In this document: in pieces, positions 56,374 to 64,000 of the stretch
How the letters are laid out: every line of letters starts with the position of its first letter
Numbering within the stretch: the first letter of the stretch is position 1
Assembly: GCF_040605635.1 (NCBI RefSeq)
Contig: NZ_JBEXDG010000012.1
Location: 1 to 64,000, forward strand
DNA length: 64,000 nt
Source: Dactylosporangium sp040605635
Lineage (GTDB): Bacteria > Actinomycetota > Actinomycetes > Mycobacteriales > Micromonosporaceae
Direction: 5' to 3'
The notes under the pieces: model-generated
The model's input: only the letters and a program-made list of their open reading frames with translations
What the model was told of the DNA's origin: nothing
Databases searched by the model: none
Program-made: the position numbers and the translations under genes

Positions 56374-57372
56374 TCACAGCAGGATCGTCCCTACGACGGC
56401 GGAGACCGCGATGGCCAGCACGAACGTCGCCGGGGCGAAGCGCAGGGCGAAGGCCCGGCCGAAGATGCCCGCCTGCATGGCGAAGAGCTTCAGGTCGATC
56501 ATCGGGCCGACGACCATGAACGCCAGGCGGGCGGTCATGGAGAACTGGGTCAGGGAGGCGGCGACGAACGCGTCGGCCTCCGAGCAGATGGACAGCAGGA
56601 CGGCGAGCAGGCCCAGCACGAGGATCGCGACGAACGGGTCGGCGGCGAGGTGCGCGAGCCACGACTTGGGCACGACGACGGCGATGACGGCCGCCGACGC
56701 GGCGCCGATGACGAGGAACCCACCGGCGTGCAGCACGTCGTGCCGGACGCTGGCCCAGAACGCCGGCCACTTGGCCATGCCGTCGAGGTGGGCGCGGGAC
56801 GGCATGCGCAGCCAGCTGCCCTTGCCGAACGCCTGCCACAGCCAGCCCATCGCGCACGCGACGACGAGGCTGGCGATGGCGCGGGCGACGACGACGCGGG
56901 GCTGGCCGGGAAACGCGACCGCGGTCGAGACGAGGACGATCGGGTTGACCGCCGGCGAGGCGAGCAGGAACGCGAACGCGGCGGCGGGGGTCACGCCGCG
57001 GCGGACCAGGGCGCCGGCGACGGGCACGGACGCGCACTCGCAGCCGGGCAGCACGACACCGGCGATGCTCGCGGTCGGCACGGCGAGCGCGGGGTGCTTC
57101 GGCAGGGCCTTGGCGAAGAACGACGGCGGCACGAAGACGGCGATGATCCCCGACAGCACGACCCCGAACACCAGGAACGGGATCGCCTGGGTCATGACCG
57201 ACACGAACACGGTCAGCCACGTCTGCAGGGCGGGCGCCGACAGCGACTTCGTGAGCGGCCCGCGGAACAGCACCACCACGACGAGCAGCACGGCGAGCAC
57301 CTCGACCGAGCCGATCCTCCGCCGCGGCCGGGCGGCGGCGGAGGGCGAGGAAGGCCGCTGAGTCATCGTCAC
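56374..57372 (-). CDS. DUF318-family permease (COG0701)
   Basis: A 332-residue protein with about eight to ten membrane helices and the family motif VVLPGCECASVPVAGALVRRG near residue 110 plus LLSICSEADAFVAASL near 265. COG0701 permeases are linked to metal or metalloid export by context. It pairs with the TIGR03943-type protein 253 bp downstream; the gap between them holds no gene. GTG 57372 lacks a clear ribosome site. Given the znu genes nearby, zinc is a reasonable guess, not more. Confidence 0.85.
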   Translation of the reverse strand: MTMTQRPSSPSAAARPRRRIGSVEVLAVLLVVVVLFRGPLTKSLSAPALQTWLTVFVSVMTQAIPFLVFGVVLSGIIAVFVPPSFFAKALPKHPALAVPTASIAGVVLPGCECASVPVAGALVRRGVTPAAAFAFLLASPAVNPIVLVSTAVAFPGQPRVVVARAIASLVVACAMGWLWQAFGKGSWLRMPSRAHLDGMAKWPAFWASVRHDVLHAGGFLVIGAASAAVIAVVVPKSWLAHLAADPFVAILVLGLLAVLLSICSEADAFVAASLTQFSMTARLAFMVVGPMIDLKLFAMQAGIFGRAFALRFAPATFVLAIAVSAVVGTILL

Positions 57373-57414
57373 GCCTGGAGGCTACCGTCCCGCTATGACA
57401 CTTCGGCGAAGCGC

Positions 57415-57849
57415 ATGAGCACAAACGCTGAAAGGGCGATCGTGGCGGTGTTCGACACACCCGTCGCCGCGCACCTGATGGACTTCGCGACGACCCTCGG
57501 CTTCCGGGTCGCCCTCGCCGATCCGGACCTGACGAACGTCGTCGTCGACGCGGAGACCGACGTCGTCGTCACCGATCACGACCGTCCGGAGCTGGGTGCC
57601 GTGCTGAGGGACGCCCTCACCACACCGGCCCGCTGGATCGGGGTCATGGGCAACCCGCGCCACCCCGGCCCGCACGTGCGGGCCCTGCGCGACCTGGGCG
57701 TCCCGGAGGACGAGATCGCCAGGGTGCACCGCCCGATCGGCCTGAACATCGGCTCGAGGACGCCGGCGGAGATCGCGCTCGCGACCCTCGCCGGCCTCGT
57801 CGCCGACCGCAACGGCAGACCGGGCGGCCCCTTCGGACAGCGCGGCTAG
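57415..57849 (+). CDS. XdhC-like Rossmann-domain protein
   Basis: A 144-residue protein matching only the C-terminal Rossmann domain of XdhC/CoxI proteins (FRVALADPD, DVVVTDHDRPELGAVLRDAL, PARWIGVMGNPRHPGPHVRALRDLGVPEDEIARVHRPIGLNIGSRTPAEIALATL). Full XdhC has an N-terminal domain that binds molybdenum cofactor; it is absent here, so a function in xanthine dehydrogenase maturation is doubtful. ATG 57415 starts it. It overlaps glyS by 4 bp, tail to tail. Confidence 0.85.
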   Translation: MSTNAERAIVAVFDTPVAAHLMDFATTLGFRVALADPDLTNVVVDAETDVVVTDHDRPELGAVLRDALTTPARWIGVMGNPRHPGPHVRALRDLGVPEDEIARVHRPIGLNIGSRTPAEIALATLAGLVADRNGRPGGPFGQRG

Positions 57850-59228
57850 CAGCCGGGCAGCCGCTCGATCAGGTAGGTCTCGACCTGGTCCAGCGACACC
57901 CGCTCCTGCGTCATCGTGTCCCGGTCGCGGACCGTGACGGCATTGTCGTTGAGCGTCTCGAAGTCGACCGTGAGGCAGTACGGCGTGCCGATCTCGTCCT
58001 GCCGCCGATACCGCCGGCCGATGCCCTGCGCGTCGTCGAAGTCGACGGTCCACCGCTTGCGCAGCTGCTTGGCCAGGTCACGGGCCTTCGGCGACAGGTC
58101 CGCGTTGCGCGACAGCGGCAGGACGGCGGCCTTGACCGGGGCGAGCCGCTTGTCGAAGCGCATGACCGTGCGCTTGTCGACGCTGCCGCTGGTGTTCGGC
58201 GCCTCGTCCTCGTCGTAGGCCTCGAGCAGGAAGGCGAGGACCGCGCGGGTGAGACCGGCGGCGGGCTCGATGACGTAGGGGACCCAGCGTTCCTTCTTCT
58301 CCTGGTCGAAGTACGACAGGTCGACACCGGAGTGCTTGGAGTGCGTGGTCAGGTCGAAGTCGGTGCGGTTGGCGATGCCTTCGAGCTCGGAGAACTCCTG
58401 GCCGCCGAAGCGGAAGCGGTACTCGATGTCGACGGTGCGCTTCGAGTAGTGCGACAGCTTCTCTTTCGGGTGCTCGTAGAAGCGCAGGTTGTCGGCGGAG
58501 AGGCCGAGGTCGAGGTACCAGTTCCAGCGCTCCTGGAGCCAGTACTCGTGGGCCTCCTCGTCCTTGCCGGGCTCGACGAAGTACTCCATCTCCATCTGCT
58601 CGAACTCGCGCGTGCGGAAGATGAAGTTGCCGGGGGTGATCTCGTTGCGGAAGCTCTTGCCCACCTGCGCGATGCCGAACGGCGGCTTCTTGCGGGCCGC
58701 GCCCTCGATGTTCTTGTAGTTGATGAAGATGCCCTGGGCGGTCTCGGGCCGCAGGTAGTGCAGGCCCTCGTCGTTCTCGACCGCGCCGAGGTACGTCTTC
58801 ATCAGGCCGTTGAACATGCGCGGCTCGCTGAACGTGCCCTTGTTGCCGCAGTTGGGGCAGTTGATCTCGCCGAGGACGAAGGGCTTGTCGGCGCCGTGCT
58901 TCTCGACGAACGCCTCTTCGAGGTGGTCGGCGCGGAAGCGCTTGTGGCACGACGCGCACTCGGTCAGCGGGTCGACGAACGCGTCGACGTGACCGGAGGC
59001 GACCCACACGTCGCGGGAGAGGATGACCGCGGAGTCCAGGCCGACGATGTCGTCGCGCTGCTGGACCATGGTGCGCCACCACTGCCGGCGGACGTTGTCC
59101 TTGAGCTCGACGCCGAGGGGACCGTAGTCCCAGGCGGAGCGGGTGCCCCCGTAGATCTCGCTGGACGGGAAGACAAAGCCGCGGCGCTTCGCGAGGCTGA
59201 CGACGGAATCGATGCGATCGGCGGCCAT
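57846..59228 (-). CDS. glyS: Glycyl-tRNA synthetase (class II, single-chain)
   Basis: A 460-residue enzyme that charges tRNA-Gly. Opening VVSLAKRRGFVFPSSEIYGG, zinc-binding cysteines in ECASCHKRFRADH and NCPNCGNKG, motif 2 FRNEITPGNFIFRTREFEQMEMEYFV, motif 3 EPAAGLTRAVLAFLLEAY and the anticodon-binding C-terminus. It is followed by zinc-uptake genes on the other strand, a grouping seen in several actinobacteria. ATG 59228 is the start. Confidence 0.98.
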   Translation of the reverse strand: MAADRIDSVVSLAKRRGFVFPSSEIYGGTRSAWDYGPLGVELKDNVRRQWWRTMVQQRDDIVGLDSAVILSRDVWVASGHVDAFVDPLTECASCHKRFRADHLEEAFVEKHGADKPFVLGEINCPNCGNKGTFSEPRMFNGLMKTYLGAVENDEGLHYLRPETAQGIFINYKNIEGAARKKPPFGIAQVGKSFRNEITPGNFIFRTREFEQMEMEYFVEPGKDEEAHEYWLQERWNWYLDLGLSADNLRFYEHPKEKLSHYSKRTVDIEYRFRFGGQEFSELEGIANRTDFDLTTHSKHSGVDLSYFDQEKKERWVPYVIEPAAGLTRAVLAFLLEAYDEDEAPNTSGSVDKRTVMRFDKRLAPVKAAVLPLSRNADLSPKARDLAKQLRKRWTVDFDDAQGIGRRYRRQDEIGTPYCLTVDFETLNDNAVTVRDRDTMTQERVSLDQVETYLIERLPGC

Positions 59229-59376
59229 GGTTCCTCCTCGGCCTCACGGCGACTGGCTGTCGGCAAGGCGTGCTGAAAATGTCGGTCAGGACGGGCAAAC
59301 CGTCAACGTCCACATCGACGGTACGGTTACGCCCGGGCGAGCCGCACCAGATTAACCGCAGTGCCGCGGGACGGGA

Positions 59377-59871
59377 TCAGTCGACCCCTCCGCAGATCAC
59401 CCACCGGGTCGTCTGCTGCAGCATGGTGAAGGTCATGAGCGTCTCGCCCTGCCCGCGGCGCTGCACGGTCGCCGGGACCTGCAGGAGGTTGACGTCGACG
59501 TCGTTCTCGTGGACGGCGAAGTCGGTGACCTCCGAGCGGTCGTACTCGCTCTCATACCACGCGACGGTGTGGGTGCGCTGCTGCTCGGGGCACAGCTGCC
59601 CGCGGGCGGCCTCGTAGTCCGTGGCCCGCACCGCGGTCAGGTAGTCGTTGACGACGCTGGCCATCTGGGAGCGGGCGACGCCCTCCAGGCCGGCGAACAG
59701 GAACCCACCGCCCAGGACACCGCCGACGCAGCACAGCACGAGGACGAGCCCGCCGACGCCGAGGCCGATCCACAGGCCGCGCATGTCCCGGTCGCGGGGC
59801 GGCGACGCGAACGGCGTCACCACGCCGGGGCCGGGTGGCGGGGCCGGCACCTCGGCCGGCGGGGGCATCAT
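59377..59871 (-). CDS. Small membrane-anchored protein with Pro-rich N-terminus
   Basis: A 164-residue protein with a Pro-rich cytoplasmic N-terminus (MMPPPAEVPAPPPGPGV), one membrane helix at about residues 33-60 (GLWIGLGVGGLVLVLCCVGGVLGGGFLF) and an external domain of about 100 residues (VNDYLTAVRATDYEAARGQLCP). That domain resembles the NTF2-like DUF4878 class of actinobacterial secreted proteins. ATG 59871 is chosen; TTG 59889 is an alternative. Function unknown. Confidence 0.7.
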   Translation of the reverse strand: MMPPPAEVPAPPPGPGVVTPFASPPRDRDMRGLWIGLGVGGLVLVLCCVGGVLGGGFLFAGLEGVARSQMASVVNDYLTAVRATDYEAARGQLCPEQQRTHTVAWYESEYDRSEVTDFAVHENDVDVNLLQVPATVQRRGQGETLMTFTMLQQTTRWVICGGVD

Positions 59872-59901
59872 GCCCCCAACATTAGCCAACTCCGCGAGAG
59901 G

Positions 59902-60225
59902 CTACGCGCGGTCGCTCGCGGTGACCGTGAGCGCACCGCCGGGAGCGACCTCCGCGAGCTCCTCGTACGCCGACGGCTCGTCGAGGGACTGGGCGAGCAG
60001 CGGCGTCGCGTACATCTTCACGTCAAAGGCCGACAATGCCCGCCGGTACGCGCCGACGGACTGCCACTCGGTGACGATGCTCCAGTGCGCCGGGTCGTCG
60101 AACGCGCGGGCCAGACGCCCGCGGAGATACCCTGGGCAGGCCGCGAGGGCACCGAGCGCGGTGTGGGCACGCTCGACGAAGCCTTCGTCGTCGCCGTCCA
60201 GCACGAACCTTGTCACCACCAGCAT
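59902..60225 (-). CDS. Antibiotic-biosynthesis-monooxygenase-fold (ABM) protein
   Basis: A 107-residue protein with the ABM/dimeric alpha-beta barrel pattern: MLVVTRFVLDGDDEGFVERA, LAACPGYLRGRLARAFDDPAHWSIVTEWQSVGAYRRALS. These small proteins can be quinol monooxygenases or haem-related; here only the fold is visible. ATG 60225 has a weak ribosome site. Confidence 0.8.
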   Translation of the reverse strand: MLVVTRFVLDGDDEGFVERAHTALGALAACPGYLRGRLARAFDDPAHWSIVTEWQSVGAYRRALSAFDVKMYATPLLAQSLDEPSAYEELAEVAPGGALTVTASDRA

Positions 60226-60274
60226 GCCGCGAGCATACGGACGCGCGCATCCAGACATGAGGAGCCTGCCCGAG

Positions 60275-60523
60275 ATGACCCAGCGTGTTCTGACCCGGCT
60301 GGGCCGGATCAGCCCGACCGCGGCGTTCCTCGGCGTCGGCGTGATCGTGTTCGTGGCGCTGGTCCTGCCGGGTGCGGTGGGTGGCGTGCTGCTGCTCGCC
60401 CTGGCGGCCGGCGCCGGGTGGCTGCTCGCCCAGACGTGGTCGCTGCACCCGTCGCGGGCACGGGTGATGCGGGTGGTGATCCTGGGGTTGATCGTGGCCC
60501 TCGCCGTCGCGAAGCTCACCTGA
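60275..60523 (+). CDS. Small two- or three-helix membrane protein
   Basis: An 82-residue protein with membrane helices at about 16-38 and 38-52 and another at 65-80 (TAAFLGVGVIVFVALVLPGAVGGVLLLALAAGAGWLLAQ, VVILGLIVALAVAKLT), similar to the DUF6703-type proteins of actinobacteria. GAGGAG at about 60258-60263 precedes ATG 60275. It ends directly before the zinc-uptake promoter. Confidence 0.7.
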   Translation: MTQRVLTRLGRISPTAAFLGVGVIVFVALVLPGAVGGVLLLALAAGAGWLLAQTWSLHPSRARVMRVVILGLIVALAVAKLT

Positions 60524-60525
60524 AG

Positions 60526-60546
60526 TTGACAACGATTCCCATTATC
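60526..60546 (+). promoter_or_regulatory. Zur/SmtB-type operator with TTGACA -35 box before znuC
   Basis: TTGACA (60526-60531) merges into GACAACGATTCCCATTATC (60528-60546). The stretch aligns with the operator before the smtB-type gene (GACAACGGTTACCGTTGC, 62204-62221) as GACAACGRTTMCCRTTRY, and resembles actinobacterial Zur boxes. It lies 17 bp before znuC. A clear -10 box is not visible. Confidence 0.65.
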
Positions 60547-60562
60547 GGGCACGCTCGGCTGC

Positions 60563-61318
60563 GTGGTACTTGAGGTGGACCGGGCCGTCGTCGCGTATGA
60601 CGGCCGACCTGTGCTCGACGGGGTGTCGCTGAGCGTCGCCCCCGCCGAGGTCGTGGCGATCCTCGGGGCCAACGGTTCCGGCAAGTCGACGCTGGTGAAG
60701 TCGGCGCTGGGTCTGGTGCCGCTCGCGAGCGGCGAGGTCCGCCTGTTCGGCACCGCACTGAAGCGCTTCCGGTCGTGGCATCGCCTCGGGTACGTCCCGC
60801 AGCGCGTCGGCGCCGGAAGCGGTGTCCCCGCCACGGTGGGCGAGGTCGTCGCCGAGGGCCGCCTGGCCCGGCGCGGGTTCCTGCGCCTGCCGTCCCGCAC
60901 CGACAAGCGGGCCGTCGAGGAGGCGCTCACCGCCGTCGGCCTCGCCGACCGCGCCCGCGAGCCCGTGTCGGTGCTGTCCGGCGGTCAGCAGCAGCGGGTC
61001 CTCATCGCCCGCGCCCTGGCCGGCGCACCCGAGCTGCTGGTCCTCGACGAGCCGACGGCCGGCGTGGACGCGGCCAGCCAGGAGGCGTTCGCCGCGTGCC
61101 TGCACCGCTTCGTCGACCACGGCGGCACCGTGGTCTTCGTGGCGCACGAGCTCGGCCCGCTGCGACCGCTGATCACCCGCGCGGTCGTCGTGCACCACGG
61201 CGAGATCATCCACGACGGCACGCCCCCGGAGCCGGCGGACCACCACGCCGAGCCCGGCCACGACCACGTCCACCCGCACGCCGCCGTCGAGGCGCCGGGT
61301 CTGCTGGGATCGGCATGA
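60563..61318 (+). CDS. znuC: Zinc/manganese ABC importer ATPase
   Basis: A 251-residue ATPase. Walker A ILGANGSGKST near residue 33, signature LSGGQQQRV, Walker B LLVLDEPTAGVD and the switch His in VVFVAHELGP. The last 30 residues are His-rich (DHHAEPGHDHVHPHA), typical of zinc-importer ATPases. GTG 60563 starts it. It overlaps znuB by ATGA. The cognate binding protein (ZnuA) is not in the window. Confidence 0.92.
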   Translation: MVLEVDRAVVAYDGRPVLDGVSLSVAPAEVVAILGANGSGKSTLVKSALGLVPLASGEVRLFGTALKRFRSWHRLGYVPQRVGAGSGVPATVGEVVAEGRLARRGFLRLPSRTDKRAVEEALTAVGLADRAREPVSVLSGGQQQRVLIARALAGAPELLVLDEPTAGVDAASQEAFAACLHRFVDHGGTVVFVAHELGPLRPLITRAVVVHHGEIIHDGTPPEPADHHAEPGHDHVHPHAAVEAPGLLGSA

Positions 61319-62202
61319 GCATCCTTCAGTACGACTTCATGATCCGCGCCCTGGTCGGCGCCCTGATCACGGGTGCCGCCGCGCCCGCCATCGGCATCTA
61401 TCTCGTCCAGCGGCGGCTGTCGCTGATCGGCGACGGCCTCGGCCACGTGGCGCTCACCGGTGTCGGGTTCGGCCTGTTGCTGCACCAGTCCCCCGTGCTC
61501 ATGGCCGTGATCGCCGCGGCGCTCGGCGCCGTCGTCATCGAGCTGGTCCGCGAACGCGGCAAGACCTCCGGCGACGTGGCCCTCGCCATGCTGTTCTACG
61601 GCGGCATCTCCGGCGGCGTCGTGCTGGTCAACCTGTCGGACGAGCAGAGCAGCCGCAGCCTCGTCACGTACCTCTTCGGCTCGCCGCTGACGACCAGCCG
61701 GCAGGACCTGACGGTGATGCTCATCCTCGGCTGCGCGGTCCTCGCGGTGGCCGTCCTGCTCCGCCCGTGGCTGTTCGCGGTCTGCCACGACGAGGAATAC
61801 GCGCGGGTCTCCGGCCTGCCGGTGCGTGCCCTCAACCTCGTCCTCGCCGTGACGACCGCCGTCACCGTCACCGTCGCCATGCGGGCCGTCGGCCTGCTGC
61901 TGGTCAGCGCCCTGATGGTGGTGCCGGTGGCGACCGCGCAGCAGATCACCCGCGGCTTCAGGGCGACGATGCTCGTCGCGGTGGTGCTCGGCCTCGCCGT
62001 GTCCGGCGGCGGCATCTGGGTCTCCACCGCCGCCGACACCGGACCGGGCGCCACGGTCGTCCTGCTCGCCATCGCCGGCTTCTTCACCGTCACCGTCGGC
62101 GCCTCGATGTGGCGGGCGGTGCGGCGTCGTACCAGCGCCAGACCGGCGACCGATGAACGCACCAGACCCGAGGTGGTGCTCGACCGTGTGGACCATGGTT
62201 AA
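61315..62202 (+). CDS. znuB: Zinc/manganese ABC importer permease
   Basis: A 295-residue ABC-3 family permease with about eight helices (ALVGALITGAAAPAIGIYLVQRRLSLIGDGLGHVALTGVGFG, GLLLVSALMVVPVATAQQI). Forms the channel for ZnuC-driven uptake. It overlaps znuC by 4 nt, and its stop runs straight into the operator of the next gene. Confidence 0.93.
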   Translation: MSILQYDFMIRALVGALITGAAAPAIGIYLVQRRLSLIGDGLGHVALTGVGFGLLLHQSPVLMAVIAAALGAVVIELVRERGKTSGDVALAMLFYGGISGGVVLVNLSDEQSSRSLVTYLFGSPLTTSRQDLTVMLILGCAVLAVAVLLRPWLFAVCHDEEYARVSGLPVRALNLVLAVTTAVTVTVAMRAVGLLLVSALMVVPVATAQQITRGFRATMLVAVVLGLAVSGGGIWVSTAADTGPGATVVLLAIAGFFTVTVGASMWRAVRRRTSARPATDERTRPEVVLDRVDHG

Positions 62203-62203
62203 C

Positions 62204-62221
62204 GACAACGGTTACCGTTGC
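62204..62221 (+). promoter_or_regulatory. Palindromic operator before the smtB-type gene
   Basis: CAACGGT-T-ACCGTTG (62206-62220) is a perfect palindrome 5 bp before the start codon and shares the GACAACGRTT core with the znuC operator. Its place on top of the start region suggests autoregulation by the metal-sensing repressor or by Zur. Confidence 0.7.
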
Positions 62222-62225
62222 GCAT

Positions 62226-62519
62226 ATGTCGAGCATTGAGGGTTACGAGGCGGCCGGCGAGCTGTTGCGTGCCCTCGCCGCCCCCCTGCGCATCCGCATC
62301 GTCACCGAACTCGCCGGCGGCCCCCGCTGCGTCCACGAGCTCGTCGACACGCTCGGCGCGCCGCAGCCGCTCGTGTCGCAGCACCTGCGCGTCCTGCGCG
62401 GGGCGGGCGTCGTGCGGGGCTCGCGCCGCGGCCGCGAGATCGCCTACGCCCTGACGGACGACCACATCGCCCACATCGTCGCCGACGCCGTCTCCCACGC
62501 GCGGGAGAACTCCCACTGA
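62226..62519 (+). CDS. ArsR/SmtB-family metal-responsive repressor
   Basis: A 97-residue winged-helix protein (LLRALAAPLRIRIVTELAGGPRCVHELVDTLGAPQPLVSQHLRVLRGAGVVRGSRRGREIAYALTDDHIAHIVADAVSHARE). The C-terminal helix carries Asp/His residues (DDHIAHI, SHARENSH) in the place of the alpha-5 zinc site, so it should release DNA on binding zinc. It resembles the SmtB-like regulator next to glyS and zur in mycobacteria. No Zur gene follows here. Confidence 0.9.
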   Translation: MSSIEGYEAAGELLRALAAPLRIRIVTELAGGPRCVHELVDTLGAPQPLVSQHLRVLRGAGVVRGSRRGREIAYALTDDHIAHIVADAVSHARENSH

Positions 62520-62604
62520 GCCCGGACCGGGCGAGGCCGGACACCACCGGGGGCATGCCGGCTCACACAGTGCGGGCACAGCGTCAGTAGGTCAGGCTTG
62601 AGCG

Positions 62605-63201
62605 GTGAAGCTCTATGCCGACCGTGCCCCCACCGCCCTGCGGCAGTTCCTCACCGACGTGTTCGTGGTCGTTTGGGTCTATGTCTGGGTCAGGCTGGGG
62701 ATGACGCTGTTCGACCTCATTCAGAAGCTGGCGGTGCCGGGGCAGAAGCTCGAAGGTGCCGGGACCGGTCTCGCCGACAACCTGCAGAATGCCGGTGACA
62801 AGATCAATGGCGTGCCGGGCGTGCCGGACTCGGTGGCGGCACCGTTCACCAACGCGGCCAACGCGGCCCGCTCCCTCGCCGACGCGGGTCGGCAGCAGCA
62901 GGAGATCGTCAACGACCTGGCCTGGATCATGTCGGTGCTGCTGATCGCGGTGCCGGTCGCGGTGCTGGTCCTGCTGTGGCTGCCGCTGCGGATCCGCTGG
63001 ATCCGCCGCGCCGGGTCGGCGGCCCGCCTGCGCAACGCCACCGCCGGGCGTGACCTCCTCGCGCTGCGCGCGCTGGCCACCCAGCCGCTGGGGAAGCTGG
63101 TGAAGATCGACCCCGAGATCGCCGCCCTGTGGCGCAAGGGCGACAAGCAGGCGGTCGAGGCCCTCGCCAGCCTGGAACTGCGCAGTCTCGGCCTGCGCTG
63201 A
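62605..63201 (+). CDS. Membrane protein of unknown function
   Basis: A 198-residue protein with two membrane helices (about 14-36, FLTDVFVVVWVYVWVRLGM; about 108-128, IMSVLLIAVPVAVLVLLWLP). A Gly/Asn/Ala-rich external loop lies between them and a basic cytoplasmic tail follows (RIRWIRRAG ... LRALATQPLGKLVKIDPEIAALWR). I do not recognise the family by function; similar proteins are common in actinobacteria. GTG 62605 starts it. Confidence 0.75.
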   Translation: MKLYADRAPTALRQFLTDVFVVVWVYVWVRLGMTLFDLIQKLAVPGQKLEGAGTGLADNLQNAGDKINGVPGVPDSVAAPFTNAANAARSLADAGRQQQEIVNDLAWIMSVLLIAVPVAVLVLLWLPLRIRWIRRAGSAARLRNATAGRDLLALRALATQPLGKLVKIDPEIAALWRKGDKQAVEALASLELRSLGLR

Positions 63202-63203
63202 GA

Positions 63204-63235
63204 ACGGCGGTGACCCCCACCGGGGCCACCGCCGT
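63204..63235 (+). terminator. Hairpin after the membrane protein gene
   Basis: ACGGCGGTG and CACCGCCGT (perfect 9 bp) around a 14-nt loop, 3 bp after the stop at 63201. There is no T-run. Confidence 0.55.
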
Positions 63236-63351
63236 CAGCGTAAACTACGGGCGGTAGCGGCTTCGAAGATCGATTAGGATCAGCTCGCTAGGATGGAAAA
63301 GCAGGAGGAACGCCACCCCAGCCGGGCCGCGATGCGTCTCCCTGCAGCGGG

Positions 63352-64000
63352 TCAGAAGCGCCGGCGGGCGTCCTCGGCAGTCGATTCGCCGGGCTCCCAG
63401 GTCGCCAGCCACGGGCCCGACGCGGCGGGCGGGATGATGCCCTCCTCCAGCGACAGGTAGCGGCCCGCGATCACGCGCTTCGCGGCCGCCGACTCGACGG
63501 CGTCGGCGTTGTCCCACAGGTCACGGAAGAGGGCCTCGGCGCGCAGGGTGGCCTGGCGGCAGAAGAGGTCCGCGAGCTCGATCCCCTCGGGCCGGTCGGC
63601 CTGCTCGCTGCGGGCCTTGACGCAGGCGGCCGACATCGCGAAGAGCTCCGCCCCGATGTCGACGATCCGGCCGAGGAAGCCCTGCTTGTGTTCGAGTTTG
63701 CCCTGCCAGCGGGCCATGCCGTAGAAGGTTTCGCGGGCCAGGCGGCGGGAGGAGCGCTCGACGTGGCGCAGGTGCTGCGCGAGGGGGCCGAACTCGTTGA
63801 AGCCCGACGGCAGCTGGCCCTTGCCGGCGACCAGGGTCGGCAGCCACCTGGCGTAGAAGCCGCCCGCCTTGCCGGCCGCTCTGGCCTTCGCGCCGAGGCC
63901 CGCGTCGGGGTCGATGATGTCGCCGGCGACGGAGAGGTGGGCGTCGACGGCCTCGCGCGCGATCGCGAGGTGCATGATCTCGGTCGAGCCCTCGAAGATG
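63352..64000 (-). CDS. Acyl-CoA dehydrogenase, C-terminal part (cut by window edge)
   Basis: The minus strand is open from the window edge to 63352 and begins IFEGSTEIMHLAIAREAVDAH. IFEGSTEI is the conserved motif near the C-terminus of acyl-CoA dehydrogenases. The remaining 200 residues are an extra helical region (RDLWDNADAVESAAAKRVIAGRYLSLEEGIIP) found in the longer FadE types. The catalytic and FAD domains lie outside the window. Family is clear; substrate is not. Confidence 0.88.
   Translation of the reverse strand, partial: IFEGSTEIMHLAIAREAVDAHLSVAGDIIDPDAGLGAKARAAGKAGGFYARWLPTLVAGKGQLPSGFNEFGPLAQHLRHVERSSRRLARETFYGMARWQGKLEHKQGFLGRIVDIGAELFAMSAACVKARSEQADRPEGIELADLFCRQATLRAEALFRDLWDNADAVESAAAKRVIAGRYLSLEEGIIPPAASGPWLATWEPGESTAEDARRRF

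Overview
This is high-GC actinobacterial chromosome, most likely from the Micromonosporaceae or a close relative. That placement rests on the strong G/C bias at third codon positions, many GTG starts, ATGA/GTGA gene overlaps, the set of housekeeping genes (dnaG, dgt, ppdK, glyS, znuCB with a SmtB-type regulator), and a 30-codon intergenic micro-ORF repeat of a kind I recall from that family. The placement is an inference; no ribosomal RNA is present.

Region 1 (1 to about 8000) is the right end of an integrated mobile element related to actinomycete integrative and conjugative elements. It carries a double-winged-helix GntR regulator, an HD-domain protein, an XRE/NUDIX/membrane-protein operon on the minus strand, and a divergent transfer operon (Cys-rich protein, small membrane protein, DUF2637 protein, small acidic protein, FtsK/SpoIIIE-type DNA translocase). 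It ends with a large serine recombinase whose last codons run into a tRNA with a CAT anticodon. Two promoters in the element share a 19-bp operator at the same distance from the -10 box. No replication initiator or excisionase is recognisable in the part shown, so the element must extend left of the window.

Region 2 (8000-20270) has tRNA-Asn, a YtxH-like protein and then sugar metabolism on the minus strand. It contains a TIM-barrel sugar-phosphate isomerase/epimerase, a secreted ThuA protein with two CBM6 modules, xylose isomerase, a Gfo/Idh/MocA oxidoreductase, a ribose/xylose-type ABC importer (binding protein, permease, double ATPase) and a ROK repressor at the head of the operon. A 194-bp MITE-like inverted-repeat element lies upstream of the ROK gene.

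Region 3 (20270-38700) holds an ABC-2 exporter (two permeases and an ATPase), a MptB-like GT-C mannosyltransferase, DnaG primase, a YdcF/SanA-type protein, a degenerate polyprenyl-synthase-like protein, a secreted cell-wall protein behind a ydaO/c-di-AMP riboswitch, a GAF-PAS-GGDEF diguanylate cyclase, a NarL/LuxR two-component system, a ferredoxin-reductase-like flavoprotein, dGTPase and an AI-2E-family permease.

Region 4 (38700-48400) includes a four-gene module of three roadblock-fold proteins and one DUF4388-like protein, with no GTPase. It is followed by pyruvate phosphate dikinase and tRNA-dihydrouridine synthase (dus). Downstream of dus is an accessory strip with a truncated HTH antitoxin, a VapBC pair, a helix-turn-helix protein and two short displaced dus fragments, which looks like a scarred integration hot spot.

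Region 5 (48400-64000) is a mixed housekeeping segment: an NmrA-type oxidoreductase, a lipoprotein, methyltransferases, an anti-sigma-like zinc-finger membrane protein, CobF, a histidine phosphatase, a TIGR03943/DUF318 pair, an XdhC-like Rossmann protein, glycyl-tRNA synthetase, a zinc uptake operon (znuC, znuB, smtB-type regulator) with matching operators, and the C-terminus of an acyl-CoA dehydrogenase at the right edge.
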